In this document: in pieces, positions 1 to 7,474 of the stretch
How the letters are laid out: every line of letters begins with the position of its first letter
Position numbering within the stretch: position 1 is the first letter of the stretch
Assembly (NCBI GenBank): GCA_002631715.1
Contig: MRSX01000005.1
Coordinates: 34,978-71,763 of the forward strand
Length of the DNA: 36,786 bases
Source: Candidatus Porisulfidus sp. TsSOB
Lineage (GTDB): Bacteria > Pseudomonadota > Gammaproteobacteria > Poriferisulfidales > Poriferisulfidaceae
Direction of reading: 5' to 3'
The notes under the pieces: model-generated
Database searches by the model: none
Told to the model about the DNA's origin: nothing
Seen by the model: the letters and a program-made list of their open reading frames with translations, nothing else
Position numbers and translations under genes: made by a program

Positions 1-53
1 AGACTCAGGGCGGCTAGCCCAATCAGGGCGCGGATATGGCTCAAACGATTCAT
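1..53 (-). CDS. Start of an exported protein, cut by the window edge
   Basis: An ATG at 53 on the minus strand opens a frame that stays open to the window edge (17 codons visible). The visible residues, MNRLSHIRALIGLAALS, have two arginines followed by a hydrophobic run, as in the start of a signal peptide or membrane anchor. It follows the methanethiol oxidase gene in the same direction but lies beyond that gene's terminator hairpin, so it may be a separate unit or be reached by read-through. In other bacteria SBP56-type methanethiol oxidase genes are often followed by an SCO1/SenC copper chaperone gene, which would fit an exported product. The fragment is too short to confirm that, and no clear ribosome binding site is visible. 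Confidence 0.4.
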   Translation of the reverse strand, partial: MNRLSHIRALIGLAALS

Positions 54-104
54 AATCGTATTCTATATTAGCGTGTTCTCAAGTTCAAAAATTTAGCTTC
101 CTTG

Positions 105-137
105 CTAAAAAAGCCGCCCTGACAGGCAGGGCGGCTT
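105..137 (-). terminator. Rho-independent terminator after the methanethiol oxidase gene
   Basis: Positions 111-121 (AAGCCGCCCTG) and 127-137 (CAGGGCGGCTT) form a perfect 11-bp stem with a 5-base loop. On the minus strand the stem runs directly into six T residues (107-112). It lies 33 bases past the stop codon of the minus-strand methanethiol oxidase gene, as expected for an intrinsic terminator. Confidence 0.9.
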
Positions 138-169
138 CCACTTGCGCTTGGCCCGAAGGCCGTGACAGG

Positions 170-1513
170 TTATTCGGCCATCGCGACCTTGGTATCGGCA
201 TCCGGGCGCTTGCCGTACAGGGCATAGGCGCCGAAACGCATCTGGTGCGAACGGCCCAACTGCTCGGCATAGAAATCAACCGTCCACTGGTGTGCGAGTT
301 TCTCGCCGTCCCAGTGGTAGAGCTTGACATACTGCTCGTCCGCGTCACCCGTCTTGTCCCAGTTGTTCAGCAGGGAACTGGAGAAGTACACGCGGTCGCC
401 GTCCCAACTTTGGGAGACCATGTTGACCTGGCTTCCGATCACTTCCTCGAAGACCTGCTTGGGCGCATGCGGGTCAGAAATGTCGAAGAAGCGGGTCTTG
501 CCGTCCATGAACGTGTTGATCCACAATCCGGTGTCGTCGGCCGTGATGGAAATGTCCACCGGCAGGGGGATCTCGGAAGGAACACCAACATCGGCAACGG
601 CTTTGCCGTGCCATTCGCCAGCCTCATCCTCGTACAGGAGCCAGACCTGAGAGGTCAGCGCCGTCGTGGTGAAGCAGTAGCGGTTATCCTCTCCCCAGGC
701 GCAGCGGATCTCCAGCGGAGCTCCTGGCACGTCCAGTACCTTGAGCGGCTTGCGGGCATGCATGTCCCACACCACCATGGTGTTGCCAAAGCGTTGCATG
801 GCAGTACTGTCCTGCAGCATCTGGCCGAAGTCCATCATGTAGTTGGACCAGCCGGTGAAAGACGAGGTCAGCATCACGTTGCTTTCGGCCTTGACCCGAA
901 GGTCGTAGCCGTAGCCGTCAGCGTGCTGGCCGGTCTTGACCGCGCCGCGCAGGTCTTCGTCCGTCGGCATCCAATGGGAGGCCACGAATTCGCCATCGTT
1001 GTTGTATTCAGCCACGCCGGTGCGTCCGCCGTGATCGACATTGTTGGACAGCGCCGTAATCATCATCCGCCCGGGTAGAGCATAGAAGGTATGCGGGCCG
1101 ACCATGCCACCGGTCTTCTCGACGAAGTCGGTGATGACCTTGTGCAGTTGAGGCTGCCGCGGGTTACTGTGGATGTCGAACACAAAGATCTTGCTCGAGT
1201 CCAGTCCGCCAGCCCACAGGTAATGGCGGTCGTCAGACAGTCCGGAATGGTGCGCTTCGTTGCGCCCACCGACGGATAGTACGCTGACTACTTGGCCATA
1301 GGTTTTGGATTCGGGGTTGGTGTCGATGGTGACCAGCTTGTCCTGCTCGTCTCCCATGCCTTCGACGCCTAGGGTCCAGACATAGACGTAATCTTCTATA
1401 CCTTGGATCTTGGCAATGTACGGCGACATGCAGGTTTCATCCGCAAGTGCCGGAACGGTCCACGCCATCGCAGCTGCCATTGCCAGCCCCGTGCAAAAAG
1501 TAGTTTTTCTCAT
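170..1513 (-). CDS. mtoX: Methanethiol oxidase, selenium-binding protein SBP56 family, exported
   Basis: Members of this family oxidise methanethiol to formaldehyde, hydrogen sulfide and hydrogen peroxide, using copper in the bacterial enzyme. The protein is about 447 residues, the usual family length. An N-terminal signal peptide (MRKTTFC..., hydrophobic core, PALA before DETC) indicates a periplasmic enzyme. Family-typical stretches include AHHSGLSDDRHYLWAGG, MVGPHTFYALPGRMM and HADGYGYDLRV, whose histidines are candidate metal ligands. Two in-frame ATGs exist at 1525 and 1513. The inner one is preferred because GAGGAAA lies six bases before it, whereas the outer one has no ribosome binding site. 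A strong terminator follows. The substrate assignment is inferred from the family; some SBP56 proteins have less certain roles. Confidence 0.85.
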   Translation of the reverse strand: MRKTTFCTGLAMAAAMAWTVPALADETCMSPYIAKIQGIEDYVYVWTLGVEGMGDEQDKLVTIDTNPESKTYGQVVSVLSVGGRNEAHHSGLSDDRHYLWAGGLDSSKIFVFDIHSNPRQPQLHKVITDFVEKTGGMVGPHTFYALPGRMMITALSNNVDHGGRTGVAEYNNDGEFVASHWMPTDEDLRGAVKTGQHADGYGYDLRVKAESNVMLTSSFTGWSNYMMDFGQMLQDSTAMQRFGNTMVVWDMHARKPLKVLDVPGAPLEIRCAWGEDNRYCFTTTALTSQVWLLYEDEAGEWHGKAVADVGVPSEIPLPVDISITADDTGLWINTFMDGKTRFFDISDPHAPKQVFEEVIGSQVNMVSQSWDGDRVYFSSSLLNNWDKTGDADEQYVKLYHWDGEKLAHQWTVDFYAEQLGRSHQMRFGAYALYGKRPDADTKVAMAE

Positions 1514-1746
1514 AAGTTTCCTCATGGATTTTTAGTTATATTCGCTGGCCATCAGGACCACGCCGCCACACTAAACCAGCGGCCGCCTCAATCGCCGACT
1601 CCAATTATGGACGAATACCGCCGTGCGTCAAGTTTGGACGGGTCAACTCCCCGAATTGCCCGTTGTCCAGGTACTGGAAACAAGTCGTGACACGATGCGG
1701 TTGGATTAGGAAAGCGATTCCCTTGTATCATGAAGGCTCTATATAG

Positions 1747-2082
1747 GTGCTGGAGAGCGAAGTGGCCAACTTTTTGACCCTGACGGAACAGGCGGCAGAC
1801 CAAATCCGGGAGCAACTGCCGGAAGACGAGGAAGGCGTAGCCCTGCGTTTGGCCGTGCGCGAGCTTGAAGACGGCAGTTTCCAATATGCGATGGGGTTTG
1901 ATGTGGAGAGCCACGAAGGCGACCAGAGATTCAGCCTGTGCAAGGTCCCGGTGGTGGTCGGGGCCGACAGCTTGGCCCTGGCGCGAGGCATGACCGTGGA
2001 TTTCGTGGAGCTTGAGCCGGGTCAGAAGCAGTTTATTTTTCTCAACCCGAACGATCCCGCTTACGTGCCACCGAAAGAGTAA
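1747..2082 (+). CDS. IscA/HesB-like protein lacking the conserved cysteines
   Basis: This 111-residue protein has the layout of an A-type iron-sulfur carrier: an N-terminal helix (LTLTEQAADQIREQL), a beta core (VALRLAVRELEDG) and the late family pattern VDFVELEPGQKQFIFLNPND. Canonical IscA proteins bind clusters through one cysteine in the core and a C-terminal CGC. Here those positions read EDGSF and AYVPPKE, and the only cysteine (SLCKVPV) is elsewhere. It is therefore unlikely to carry clusters in the usual way. The start is GTG; GAAGG lies about ten bases upstream. Its TAA stop overlaps the ATG of the kinase gene by one base (TAATG), so translational coupling and a role in the same signalling pathway are likely. 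The exact function is unknown. Confidence 0.75.
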   Translation: MLESEVANFLTLTEQAADQIREQLPEDEEGVALRLAVRELEDGSFQYAMGFDVESHEGDQRFSLCKVPVVVGADSLALARGMTVDFVELEPGQKQFIFLNPNDPAYVPPKE

Positions 2083-3005
2083 TGCTTGGATTGGACGCAC
2101 CAAGGTTTATCACATTCGGGTTGCTTCTGGGAGCCGCTGCCGCATTCTTGATTTGGGTGTACCGGCAAAGGCTGGCTCCCTACGAAGCCATCCGGCAATG
2201 GGTCTTCCGCATGCGCGGGGGTGAATTATCGGCGAGAGTACCGGTGCCGCCGAAAGGCGATTTCGCAGAACTTGCAGCCGATTTGAACGTGCTTGCCGAA
2301 ATGGTCCAGACCTTGTCACGGGATACGGAAGAGCAGTTGCAGGAATTCAGCGACTATACCGCTATGAAAGAACGGACCCGGCTGTCCGGGGAGTTGCATG
2401 ATTCCTTAGCGCAGACCTTGGCCGGAATCAAGATGCAAGTGCGGGTGCTGGACGAAACCCTGCACCAAGGGGACGAAGAACGAACCTGGGAGGAACTCGA
2501 AAGGATCGAAGAGAGCCTGGAGGAAGCCAACATCGAATTACGGGAATTAATCGCGCATTTCCGTGTGCCGATCAGCGAAGCAGGCCTGCTGCCGGCCATT
2601 GAGCGGACGGTGGAGCGCTTCCGACGGGATTGCCCGGATGTTCGCGTAATGTTGCAGACTCAGTGGGGGGACCTGAAGCTGCCGGCCGAGCACGAATTGC
2701 AAATCGTGCGTATTGTGCAGGAAGCTTTGGCTAATGCGCGCAAGCATGCTCAAGCTAGTACGGTGCGTGTGTTGGTTTCAGGCGATGCGGAGAGCGGCAA
2801 TTGCCGGGTCTTGGTGGAAGACGACGGAGTGGGTTTTGCGAATCCACCGGAGGAAGGAGGAGGAGGCATCCATATTGGATTGAGCCTGTTGCAGGACCGG
2901 GCGATGCGCTTGGGAGGACGGTTGCGGGTGGAGAGCGAGCCGGAGGAGGGCGTGCGGATATTGCTTGAGTTCAAGGCCATGCCGGAGAGGGCAAAGGCGG
3001 CATGA
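2082..3005 (+). CDS. NarX-type sensor histidine kinase without an obvious sensor domain
   Basis: This 307-residue protein autophosphorylates on histidine and should pass phosphate to the regulator encoded next. One membrane segment lies near the N terminus (about residues 9-27), then a HAMP-like linker (about 30-85), a HisKA_3 dimerisation domain with the phosphoacceptor His106 in LSGELHDSLAQTL, and an ATPase domain with QEALANARKHA and EDDGVGF. NarX-family kinases normally have a periplasmic loop between two membrane segments or a PAS/GAF domain. Neither is visible here, so the signal may come from the membrane, the linker or a partner such as the upstream IscA-like protein. It overlaps the regulator gene by four bases (ATGA). 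Confidence 0.9.
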   Translation: MLGLDAPRFITFGLLLGAAAAFLIWVYRQRLAPYEAIRQWVFRMRGGELSARVPVPPKGDFAELAADLNVLAEMVQTLSRDTEEQLQEFSDYTAMKERTRLSGELHDSLAQTLAGIKMQVRVLDETLHQGDEERTWEELERIEESLEEANIELRELIAHFRVPISEAGLLPAIERTVERFRRDCPDVRVMLQTQWGDLKLPAEHELQIVRIVQEALANARKHAQASTVRVLVSGDAESGNCRVLVEDDGVGFANPPEEGGGGIHIGLSLLQDRAMRLGGRLRVESEPEEGVRILLEFKAMPERAKAA

Positions 3006-3691
3006 CACTGACAGTCACCGTCATCGATGACCATACCCTGTTTCGAGAGGGTCTGCAGGGCTTGTTGGAACGCCATGGATTGAAAGTATTGGATTCGGTG
3101 GGGGATGCCGAGTCCGGCTACGCGGCGATTGCCAAGCGCCGTCCGGAAGTCGTGCTGCTGGACTTGCGTCTGCCACAAACTGATGGACTCGAAATACTCA
3201 GAAGGTTGCGCGAAAACGAAAAATGCCCGCCGGTGGTGATGCTGACCACAAGTGACGATGAGCAGGACCTGGTGGAGGCGCTGCGCTCTGGAGCCAGCGG
3301 CTATTTGCTGAAAGATATGGAGCCGGATGCCTTGGTGATGGCGCTGCGTTCCATTGTTGCGGGTGAGACGGTGGTGGCGCCAAGCTTGGCTCCGGCATTG
3401 GCTCGAGCTGTTCAGGGCCATGAGCCGGAACCTTCAGAGAGCGACGAGGGTCCGTTCGATGTGTTGACTCCGCGCGAAAGTGAAATTCTGGCCCTGCTTG
3501 CCGAAGGTTTGAGCAACCGTGGGATCGGAAACAACCTGGGCATTTCCGAGGGCACGGTCAAGGTTCACGTCAAGGCGATTTTGCGAAAACTGGAAGTGAC
3601 TTCCCGGGTCGCGGCAGCGGTGCTCGCGGTCGAGCATGGCTGGGGAAGCCGGACATCGGCGACGGATCAGGACGGCGACGATCCGGAGTGA
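3002..3691 (+). CDS. NarL/LuxR-family response regulator
   Basis: This 229-residue two-domain regulator is the likely partner of the overlapping kinase. The receiver domain has the acidic pair in VIDDHTLF, the phosphorylated aspartate at about residue 54 (VVLLDLRLP), a threonine pair near 82 and Lys104 in LLKDME. After an acidic linker (about 138-152) comes a LuxR-type helix-turn-helix beginning LTPRESEILALLAEGLSN. The C-terminal tail is rich in Asp and Ser. The porin gene starts 230 bases downstream in the same direction and could be a target. That is inference from position only; no binding site was identified. Confidence 0.92.
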   Translation: MTLTVTVIDDHTLFREGLQGLLERHGLKVLDSVGDAESGYAAIAKRRPEVVLLDLRLPQTDGLEILRRLRENEKCPPVVMLTTSDDEQDLVEALRSGASGYLLKDMEPDALVMALRSIVAGETVVAPSLAPALARAVQGHEPEPSESDEGPFDVLTPRESEILALLAEGLSNRGIGNNLGISEGTVKVHVKAILRKLEVTSRVAAAVLAVEHGWGSRTSATDQDGDDPE

Positions 3692-3920
3692 ATATATAGA
3701 TATTTGGTTTATTAGTTTTGCACCAGTCTTTGACACTGAACTTTTGCAGTGACGGATGTCGCGGCCATGAGCGAAGACAGGGGTCGCTTTGGTAAGAAAA
3801 GAACAACAGGCTGTAGGTTTTTCGCCAATATTTTTGTCATATTTTTTGCCTAGAGTACGCACCAGCGTAACCGTTAGGTTTTCCCTCAACCTCTAACATT
3901 TTTAAGGAGGTCCCCACGTT
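3692..3920 (+). promoter_or_regulatory. AT-rich leader region upstream of the porin
   Basis: No credible gene is visible in this 229-base gap. It holds an AT-rich patch, a small inverted repeat CACTG (3734-3738) / CAGTG (3747-3751), and a bulged hairpin GTTAGGTT (3873-3880) / AACCTCTAAC (3888-3897) close to the start codon. A very strong Shine-Dalgarno, AAGGAGGT at 3904-3911, lies nine bases before the porin ATG, predicting high translation. I could not pick a single convincing -35/-10 pair. Confidence 0.45.
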
Positions 3921-5639
3921 ATGTGGAAATCAAAATTCGCAGTTCCTGCTGTGCTAACGCTAGCCATTGCATTGCCGGCATCTGTTTTGGCATCGGGCGA
4001 GGAAATCGACCACCTCAAACGCGAGAATGCAGAAATGAAACAGATGCTGATGCAAATGCAGGAGCAGTTGCAGGACATCATGATGAAGACCAATGCCATG
4101 GAACAGCAGGCCAAGAAGGCGGCTGAAGGCACCGACAAGAAAGGCGGCATGGTCAAATCCAAGAAGGAAGACATCACTATTTCCACGACCGGTGGGGGCA
4201 TCAAGGTCAAGTCCAACAAGGGCAACGAGTTCAAGATCGGTGGACGGTTGATGTTTGACCTCGATTCCTACGACGACTTCTGGGCGTCTGAGGACGGAGA
4301 AGAAAACGAGATTCGTCGATCACGCATAACTTTGAGTGGTAAATCCGGCAAGAATTGGTCCTACAAGTTCACGGCCAACATTGACCATGAGGATTCTCAG
4401 GCGTCAGTTGATACTGGCTACTTGAAGTACTCCAGCAGGCCGATGTACGCAGTACTGGGTAAGCACAAGCGCCCAGGAATGTTGGAAGAGCGCACCAGTT
4501 CCAAGTGGGTATCAACGATTGAGCGGTCCATCATTAATGAAATGTCGGGTGCGGTTCTTGGCAAACCTGATTTCGGCGGCATCTCGGTCGGTTTTGCGAC
4601 CAAGGGCGATATGCCGATGAGTGGTGCGGTCGGTATCTACGATGACGAGGTTGATGAAGATGATGGCAGTGATGTCTACGGTGTCGGTGCCCGTTTCTCC
4701 ATCATGCCGAAATTCGGCGACAATTCTTTCCTGCATGCAGGCGCTTCGTTCTACACCGTAGACTACAAGGGCAACAGCCACCGCATGCGCACCCGCATGG
4801 GCGTGCATACCACGGGGCAACCGTTCGATACCGGTAGCCACGAGTCTGACGACGTCGACCAGTTCGGTGTTGAGCTCGCGTACGTCAACGGCCCATTCTC
4901 GCTTCAGGGCGAATTCATGAACGTGGAGTCTGACGGTACGAACAATAATGCCTGTGGTGCTGCTGGAACGTATACGGCTGCTGTGATAGATACAAATGCT
5001 GATCCCGCCTATCTGGAAGACGCGAATGGAAATAGGGTACAAGCGCTCCAGATTTTGGCAACGTCAGAACTTACTGGCCCTGATCCAGCCAATCCTGGGT
5101 CGGAACTTACTGGCCAACCTTATCTAAATACGCTGGAAGATGGTGACGACGAAACATTCCCGGGATACGTCGTCAAAAACCCACAAAACATACCAGAAAA
5201 ATTCGCCCCCAAACACGAAAACACCTGTGATTTGGAAATGGATGGCTTCTACGTGCAGGCTGCATATACCCTTACGGGTGAAACTCGCGGATACAAGGCG
5301 GGTTCTGGCGCGTTTGCCGCGATCAACCCGAAAGGTGACGGCGGTGCCTGGGAAGTGGTTGCGCGTTACGAAGATGCGGAAGTGGACCTTCCTGGCAGAA
5401 GCCTGAGCGCTGACCTGGAACGCATGGTTCTGGGTGTGAACTGGTACGTCAACAAGAACGTCAAGTTCATGCTGAACTATGTTGATTCGGAAATGGAGGG
5501 ATGCTCTGGAGGCACTCGGACATTTACGAACACTGCTGAGGGGGGAGATGATCCTGTCTCTGAGGACACGTTTGGCTTCAGTAACTGTAGCGACGACGAT
5601 GGTCAGGCATTCTCGCTGCGAGGCCAGTACGTGTTCTGA
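3921..5639 (+). CDS. OprO/OprP-like outer-membrane porin
   Basis: This 572-residue protein has a signal peptide ending around ASVLASG (residues 1-25), a periplasmic coiled-coil segment (about 27-70), a charged linker, and a beta-barrel from about residue 97 ending in the aromatic VF typical of outer-membrane proteins. The segments EFKIGGRLMFDLDSY and IRRSRITLSGK are characteristic of the phosphate/polyphosphate-selective porin family. A long loop (about 340-436) is poor in barrel-like sequence, contains the repeated SELTG, and is flanked by Cys345 and Cys436. A second cysteine pair lies in the last loop. The long loop is AT-richer than the rest of the gene. Anion selectivity is a family inference; the substrate cannot be read from the sequence. 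Confidence 0.85.
   Translation: MWKSKFAVPAVLTLAIALPASVLASGEEIDHLKRENAEMKQMLMQMQEQLQDIMMKTNAMEQQAKKAAEGTDKKGGMVKSKKEDITISTTGGGIKVKSNKGNEFKIGGRLMFDLDSYDDFWASEDGEENEIRRSRITLSGKSGKNWSYKFTANIDHEDSQASVDTGYLKYSSRPMYAVLGKHKRPGMLEERTSSKWVSTIERSIINEMSGAVLGKPDFGGISVGFATKGDMPMSGAVGIYDDEVDEDDGSDVYGVGARFSIMPKFGDNSFLHAGASFYTVDYKGNSHRMRTRMGVHTTGQPFDTGSHESDDVDQFGVELAYVNGPFSLQGEFMNVESDGTNNNACGAAGTYTAAVIDTNADPAYLEDANGNRVQALQILATSELTGPDPANPGSELTGQPYLNTLEDGDDETFPGYVVKNPQNIPEKFAPKHENTCDLEMDGFYVQAAYTLTGETRGYKAGSGAFAAINPKGDGGAWEVVARYEDAEVDLPGRSLSADLERMVLGVNWYVNKNVKFMLNYVDSEMEGCSGGTRTFTNTAEGGDDPVSEDTFGFSNCSDDDGQAFSLRGQYVF
5067..5115 (+). repeat. Short in-frame direct repeat in the porin loop
   Basis: The 13-mer GAACTTACTGGCC occurs at 5067-5079 and again at 5103-5115. 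The 36-base period is 12 codons, so the pentapeptide SELTG is repeated in frame within the long loop of the porin. It looks like a recent duplication in a variable, probably surface-exposed region. Confidence 0.7.
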
Positions 5640-5651
5640 TCGGTCTCCAAT

Positions 5652-5725
5652 GTCAGGAACGTTTGCATCCTGACGGGACTCTTTGAAAATCCGCCGCTTT
5701 GGGAAACCGGGCGGCGGATTTTTTA
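5652..5725 (+). terminator. Terminator after the porin gene, preceded by a small hairpin
   Basis: A perfect stem is formed by AAAATCCGCCGC (5686-5697) and GCGGCGGATTTT (5711-5722), continuing into a T run, so it is a good intrinsic terminator for the plus strand. Just upstream, GTCAGGA (5652-5658) and TCCTGAC (5668-5674) form a separate hairpin directly after the stop codon. The pair should separate most transcription of the porin from the downstream paralogue. Confidence 0.88.
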
Positions 5726-5846
5726 TTGACTCTCTTCAATACCAGTTGCGGTTCCGTTCGGGTCGCCTCATCAGACTTATGTGATAAACTCAAATTCATC
5801 GCAGGAGCATCCGTTTTCAACGGATTCCAGGTCAGGAGGTGGGATT

Positions 5847-6941
5847 CTGGACAAGTTGCGCTCACTAACCTCACCGGCTTTCCTGGCCAGGAAAGGCCGT
5901 TCATTCTCTTCCCTCTTGCCTCGCTTTGCCTTTCAGTTTGCTTGCGTGGGCCTAGCCTTGTTATTGGCTGCTCCAGCCCAAGCGCTATCGGAGAATGAAA
6001 TCGACAGCCTAGTGGACGAAGGGGCGCGCATGAAGGAATTGATGATGCGCATGCAGAGCCAGTTGAATCAGTCTGGATTGCCTGAGAGTGGCACATCACA
6101 AATTTCGAGTAGTGGCAGTGATTCGGGCAATGCCTCCCCATGGGCCTCAGCCTCGGCCATGCTGGATGGCTCGTTACGCGAGCGCTGGTTCCGGACCATC
6201 GAGCAAGGCGTGTTGGGCCGCTTCGCCACACCTCCGGGTGGAGAAGACCAAGATGCCCAAGTGCCCGTCGTGGTCGGATTCGTGCATGGGGAGGAAATCC
6301 CCTGGTACGGTTCGTTTCAGGTCCGGGGATACGACGAAAATTCGGCCTTGGCGGATTCTGCGGAAGTGCAGGCGCAGTTGATGGTGGCGCCGCGTTTTGA
6401 GGATGGCAGCTTTTTGCACGTTGGGCTGTCATTCCAGTCATTCAGTTATTGGGGAGAAGATGCGGCCCTCGATATGTTGGCGAACGAGGAGATGGAATCT
6501 CAGGGATCTGGCCGATTTCTGGCCCTTGACATCGGTTATTCTCAGGAGTCCTATGCGATTCAGGCTCAATACCTGAAATCCAGGGAACGGTCGGAAGGGT
6601 TGCCATATCGCGATCACGCTAAAGAGAACGCGGATGGCTTTCATATTCGGGGAGCTTGGAGAATTACGGGCGAACATACGCAAAGTCGCTACGCACCCGG
6701 CCTGCTGGCGCATATCGAGCCGCGCGATGAGGAAGGAATCTGGGAGCTGGTGGTGCGTTACGCGAACCTTGACGACAGGGGGACGAGCATGGAAAGAAAC
6801 TCAGATTCCATGCTGCTTGGAATCCACTGGCGTGCAGACTCCAAGTTGGCCTTGGAGTTGGACTATGTCGAGGGCAATGGAGAAGATTTCCGTGCGCTCA
6901 ATGACGGTGGTTTGACTCTTCGCGGCACTCTCTCGTTCTAG
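5847..6941 (+). CDS. Porin paralogue lacking the first part of the barrel
   Basis: This protein resembles the preceding porin but is much shorter. A signal peptide (hydrophobic core CVGLALLLAAPAQA) is followed by a short coiled-coil start (LSENEIDSLVDEGARMKELM). The sequence then jumps to FRTIEQGV, matching porin residues from about 198 (VSTIERSI). DGSFLHVGLSF matches NSFLHAGASF, and the C-terminal strands match to the final LRGTLSF. About 100 residues covering the first strands are missing, with no frameshift visible. The start is uncertain: AGGAGGT at 5834-5840 is well placed for CTG 5847, while TTG 5856 and GTG 5781 (no ribosome binding site, over-long leader) are alternatives. It may be a smaller barrel, an accessory subunit or a decaying copy. 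Confidence 0.7.
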   Translation: MDKLRSLTSPAFLARKGRSFSSLLPRFAFQFACVGLALLLAAPAQALSENEIDSLVDEGARMKELMMRMQSQLNQSGLPESGTSQISSSGSDSGNASPWASASAMLDGSLRERWFRTIEQGVLGRFATPPGGEDQDAQVPVVVGFVHGEEIPWYGSFQVRGYDENSALADSAEVQAQLMVAPRFEDGSFLHVGLSFQSFSYWGEDAALDMLANEEMESQGSGRFLALDIGYSQESYAIQAQYLKSRERSEGLPYRDHAKENADGFHIRGAWRITGEHTQSRYAPGLLAHIEPRDEEGIWELVVRYANLDDRGTSMERNSDSMLLGIHWRADSKLALELDYVEGNGEDFRALNDGGLTLRGTLSF

Positions 6942-7061
6942 CAGGCAAAAGTCAAACGTCACATCCCGAGTAGTGGTGCCAGACGATCTGTTGCACCGAG
7001 AGAAAACGGATTAAGAAATTCGACTCCTCACTCCCAGATCATGGCGTCGTGGCGATTGAGT

Positions 7062-7103
7062 CCTGAAAAAGGACCCGGCCACGAAGGAGGGGTGTGGCCG
7101 GGT
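7062..7103 (-). terminator. Terminator of the microprotein transcript
   Basis: ACCCGGCCAC (7073-7082) and GTGGCCGGGT (7094-7103) form a perfect 10-bp GC-rich stem with an 11-base loop. On the minus strand the stem is followed by CC and a five-T run (7065-7070 region). It ends the transcript that carries the 28-residue reading frame. Confidence 0.8.
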
Positions 7104-7116
7104 ATGGAGTGTGAGC

Positions 7117-7160
7117 GGTCGACGTCCATGTCGACCTTTGGGCCGGACATCCAGTCCGGC
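7117..7160 (-). other. Two perfect hairpins in the 3' untranslated part of the microprotein transcript
   Basis: Between the microprotein stop codon and the terminator lie two perfect 7-bp stems: GGTCGAC (7117-7123) with GTCGACC (7130-7136), and GCCGGAC (7142-7148) with GTCCGGC (7154-7160). With the terminator this makes three successive hairpins in about 90 bases. Such density suggests a stable 3' untranslated region or a small regulatory RNA. Function is inferred from structure only. Confidence 0.6.
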
Positions 7161-7183
7161 ACTAGCCTCACTGGAGGAGATCT

Positions 7184-7270
7184 TTAGTCCAGGTAACCCA
7201 GGCGAGCTACGATGAAGACCGCAGTCCAAACCGCCAGGGCAGCGATGAGATCAAGAGCGATAATATCCAT
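7184..7270 (-). CDS. 28-residue single-span membrane microprotein
   Basis: A short frame on the minus strand runs from ATG at 7270 to TAA at 7184. The peptide starts MDIIALDLIAALAVW and ends RLGYLD. A hydrophobic stretch of about 15 residues (8-22) is flanked by acidic residues on the N side and an arginine on the C side, so it should form one membrane helix. GGAG lies seven bases before the ATG, a strong promoter lies about 55 bases upstream, and a terminator follows, so expression is well supported even though the frame is tiny. I do not recognise the family. Very small single-span proteins often act as subunits of respiratory oxidases or transporters, but nothing here ties it to a partner. 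Confidence 0.65.
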   Translation of the reverse strand: MDIIALDLIAALAVWTAVFIVARLGYLD

Positions 7271-7321
7271 GAATATCTCCGGTAATGTTTTCGACGGCCA
7301 AATCCAGCCATTCAGTAATTC

Positions 7322-7351
7322 ATAATATAAGGATATTTTTATATAAGTCAA
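7322..7351 (-). promoter_or_regulatory. Sigma-70-like promoter of the microprotein gene
   Basis: On the minus strand a TTGACT -35 box (7346-7351) is followed after 16 bases by TATATT (7324-7329); an alternative TATTAT (7322-7327) gives an 18-base spacer. The region is strikingly AT-rich compared with its surroundings. Transcription should begin near 7317, giving a leader of about 47 bases. Confidence 0.7.
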
Positions 7352-7474
7352 GCCCCAGATTCAGGATCCATCTATACTGTTGATAAATAAGGAAATATTA
7401 TTTAACGCCCCATGCAATGAAAATGCAGTGGGCGACAACGGGACGACAAAATCCGGTTTTTCGCCTTGCGAAGG

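Noticed and set aside
245-1078. Long plus-strand frame (277 codons) opposite the methanethiol oxidase gene
   Set aside because: It mirrors a clearly recognisable gene on the other strand, has no domain pattern and no ribosome binding site. It is a high-GC shadow.
7401-7436. Terminator for yciB in the region after its stop codon
   Set aside because: GCCCCATGCA and TGCAGTGGGC pair only with a two-base internal mismatch and no T run follows on the minus strand, so support is too weak.
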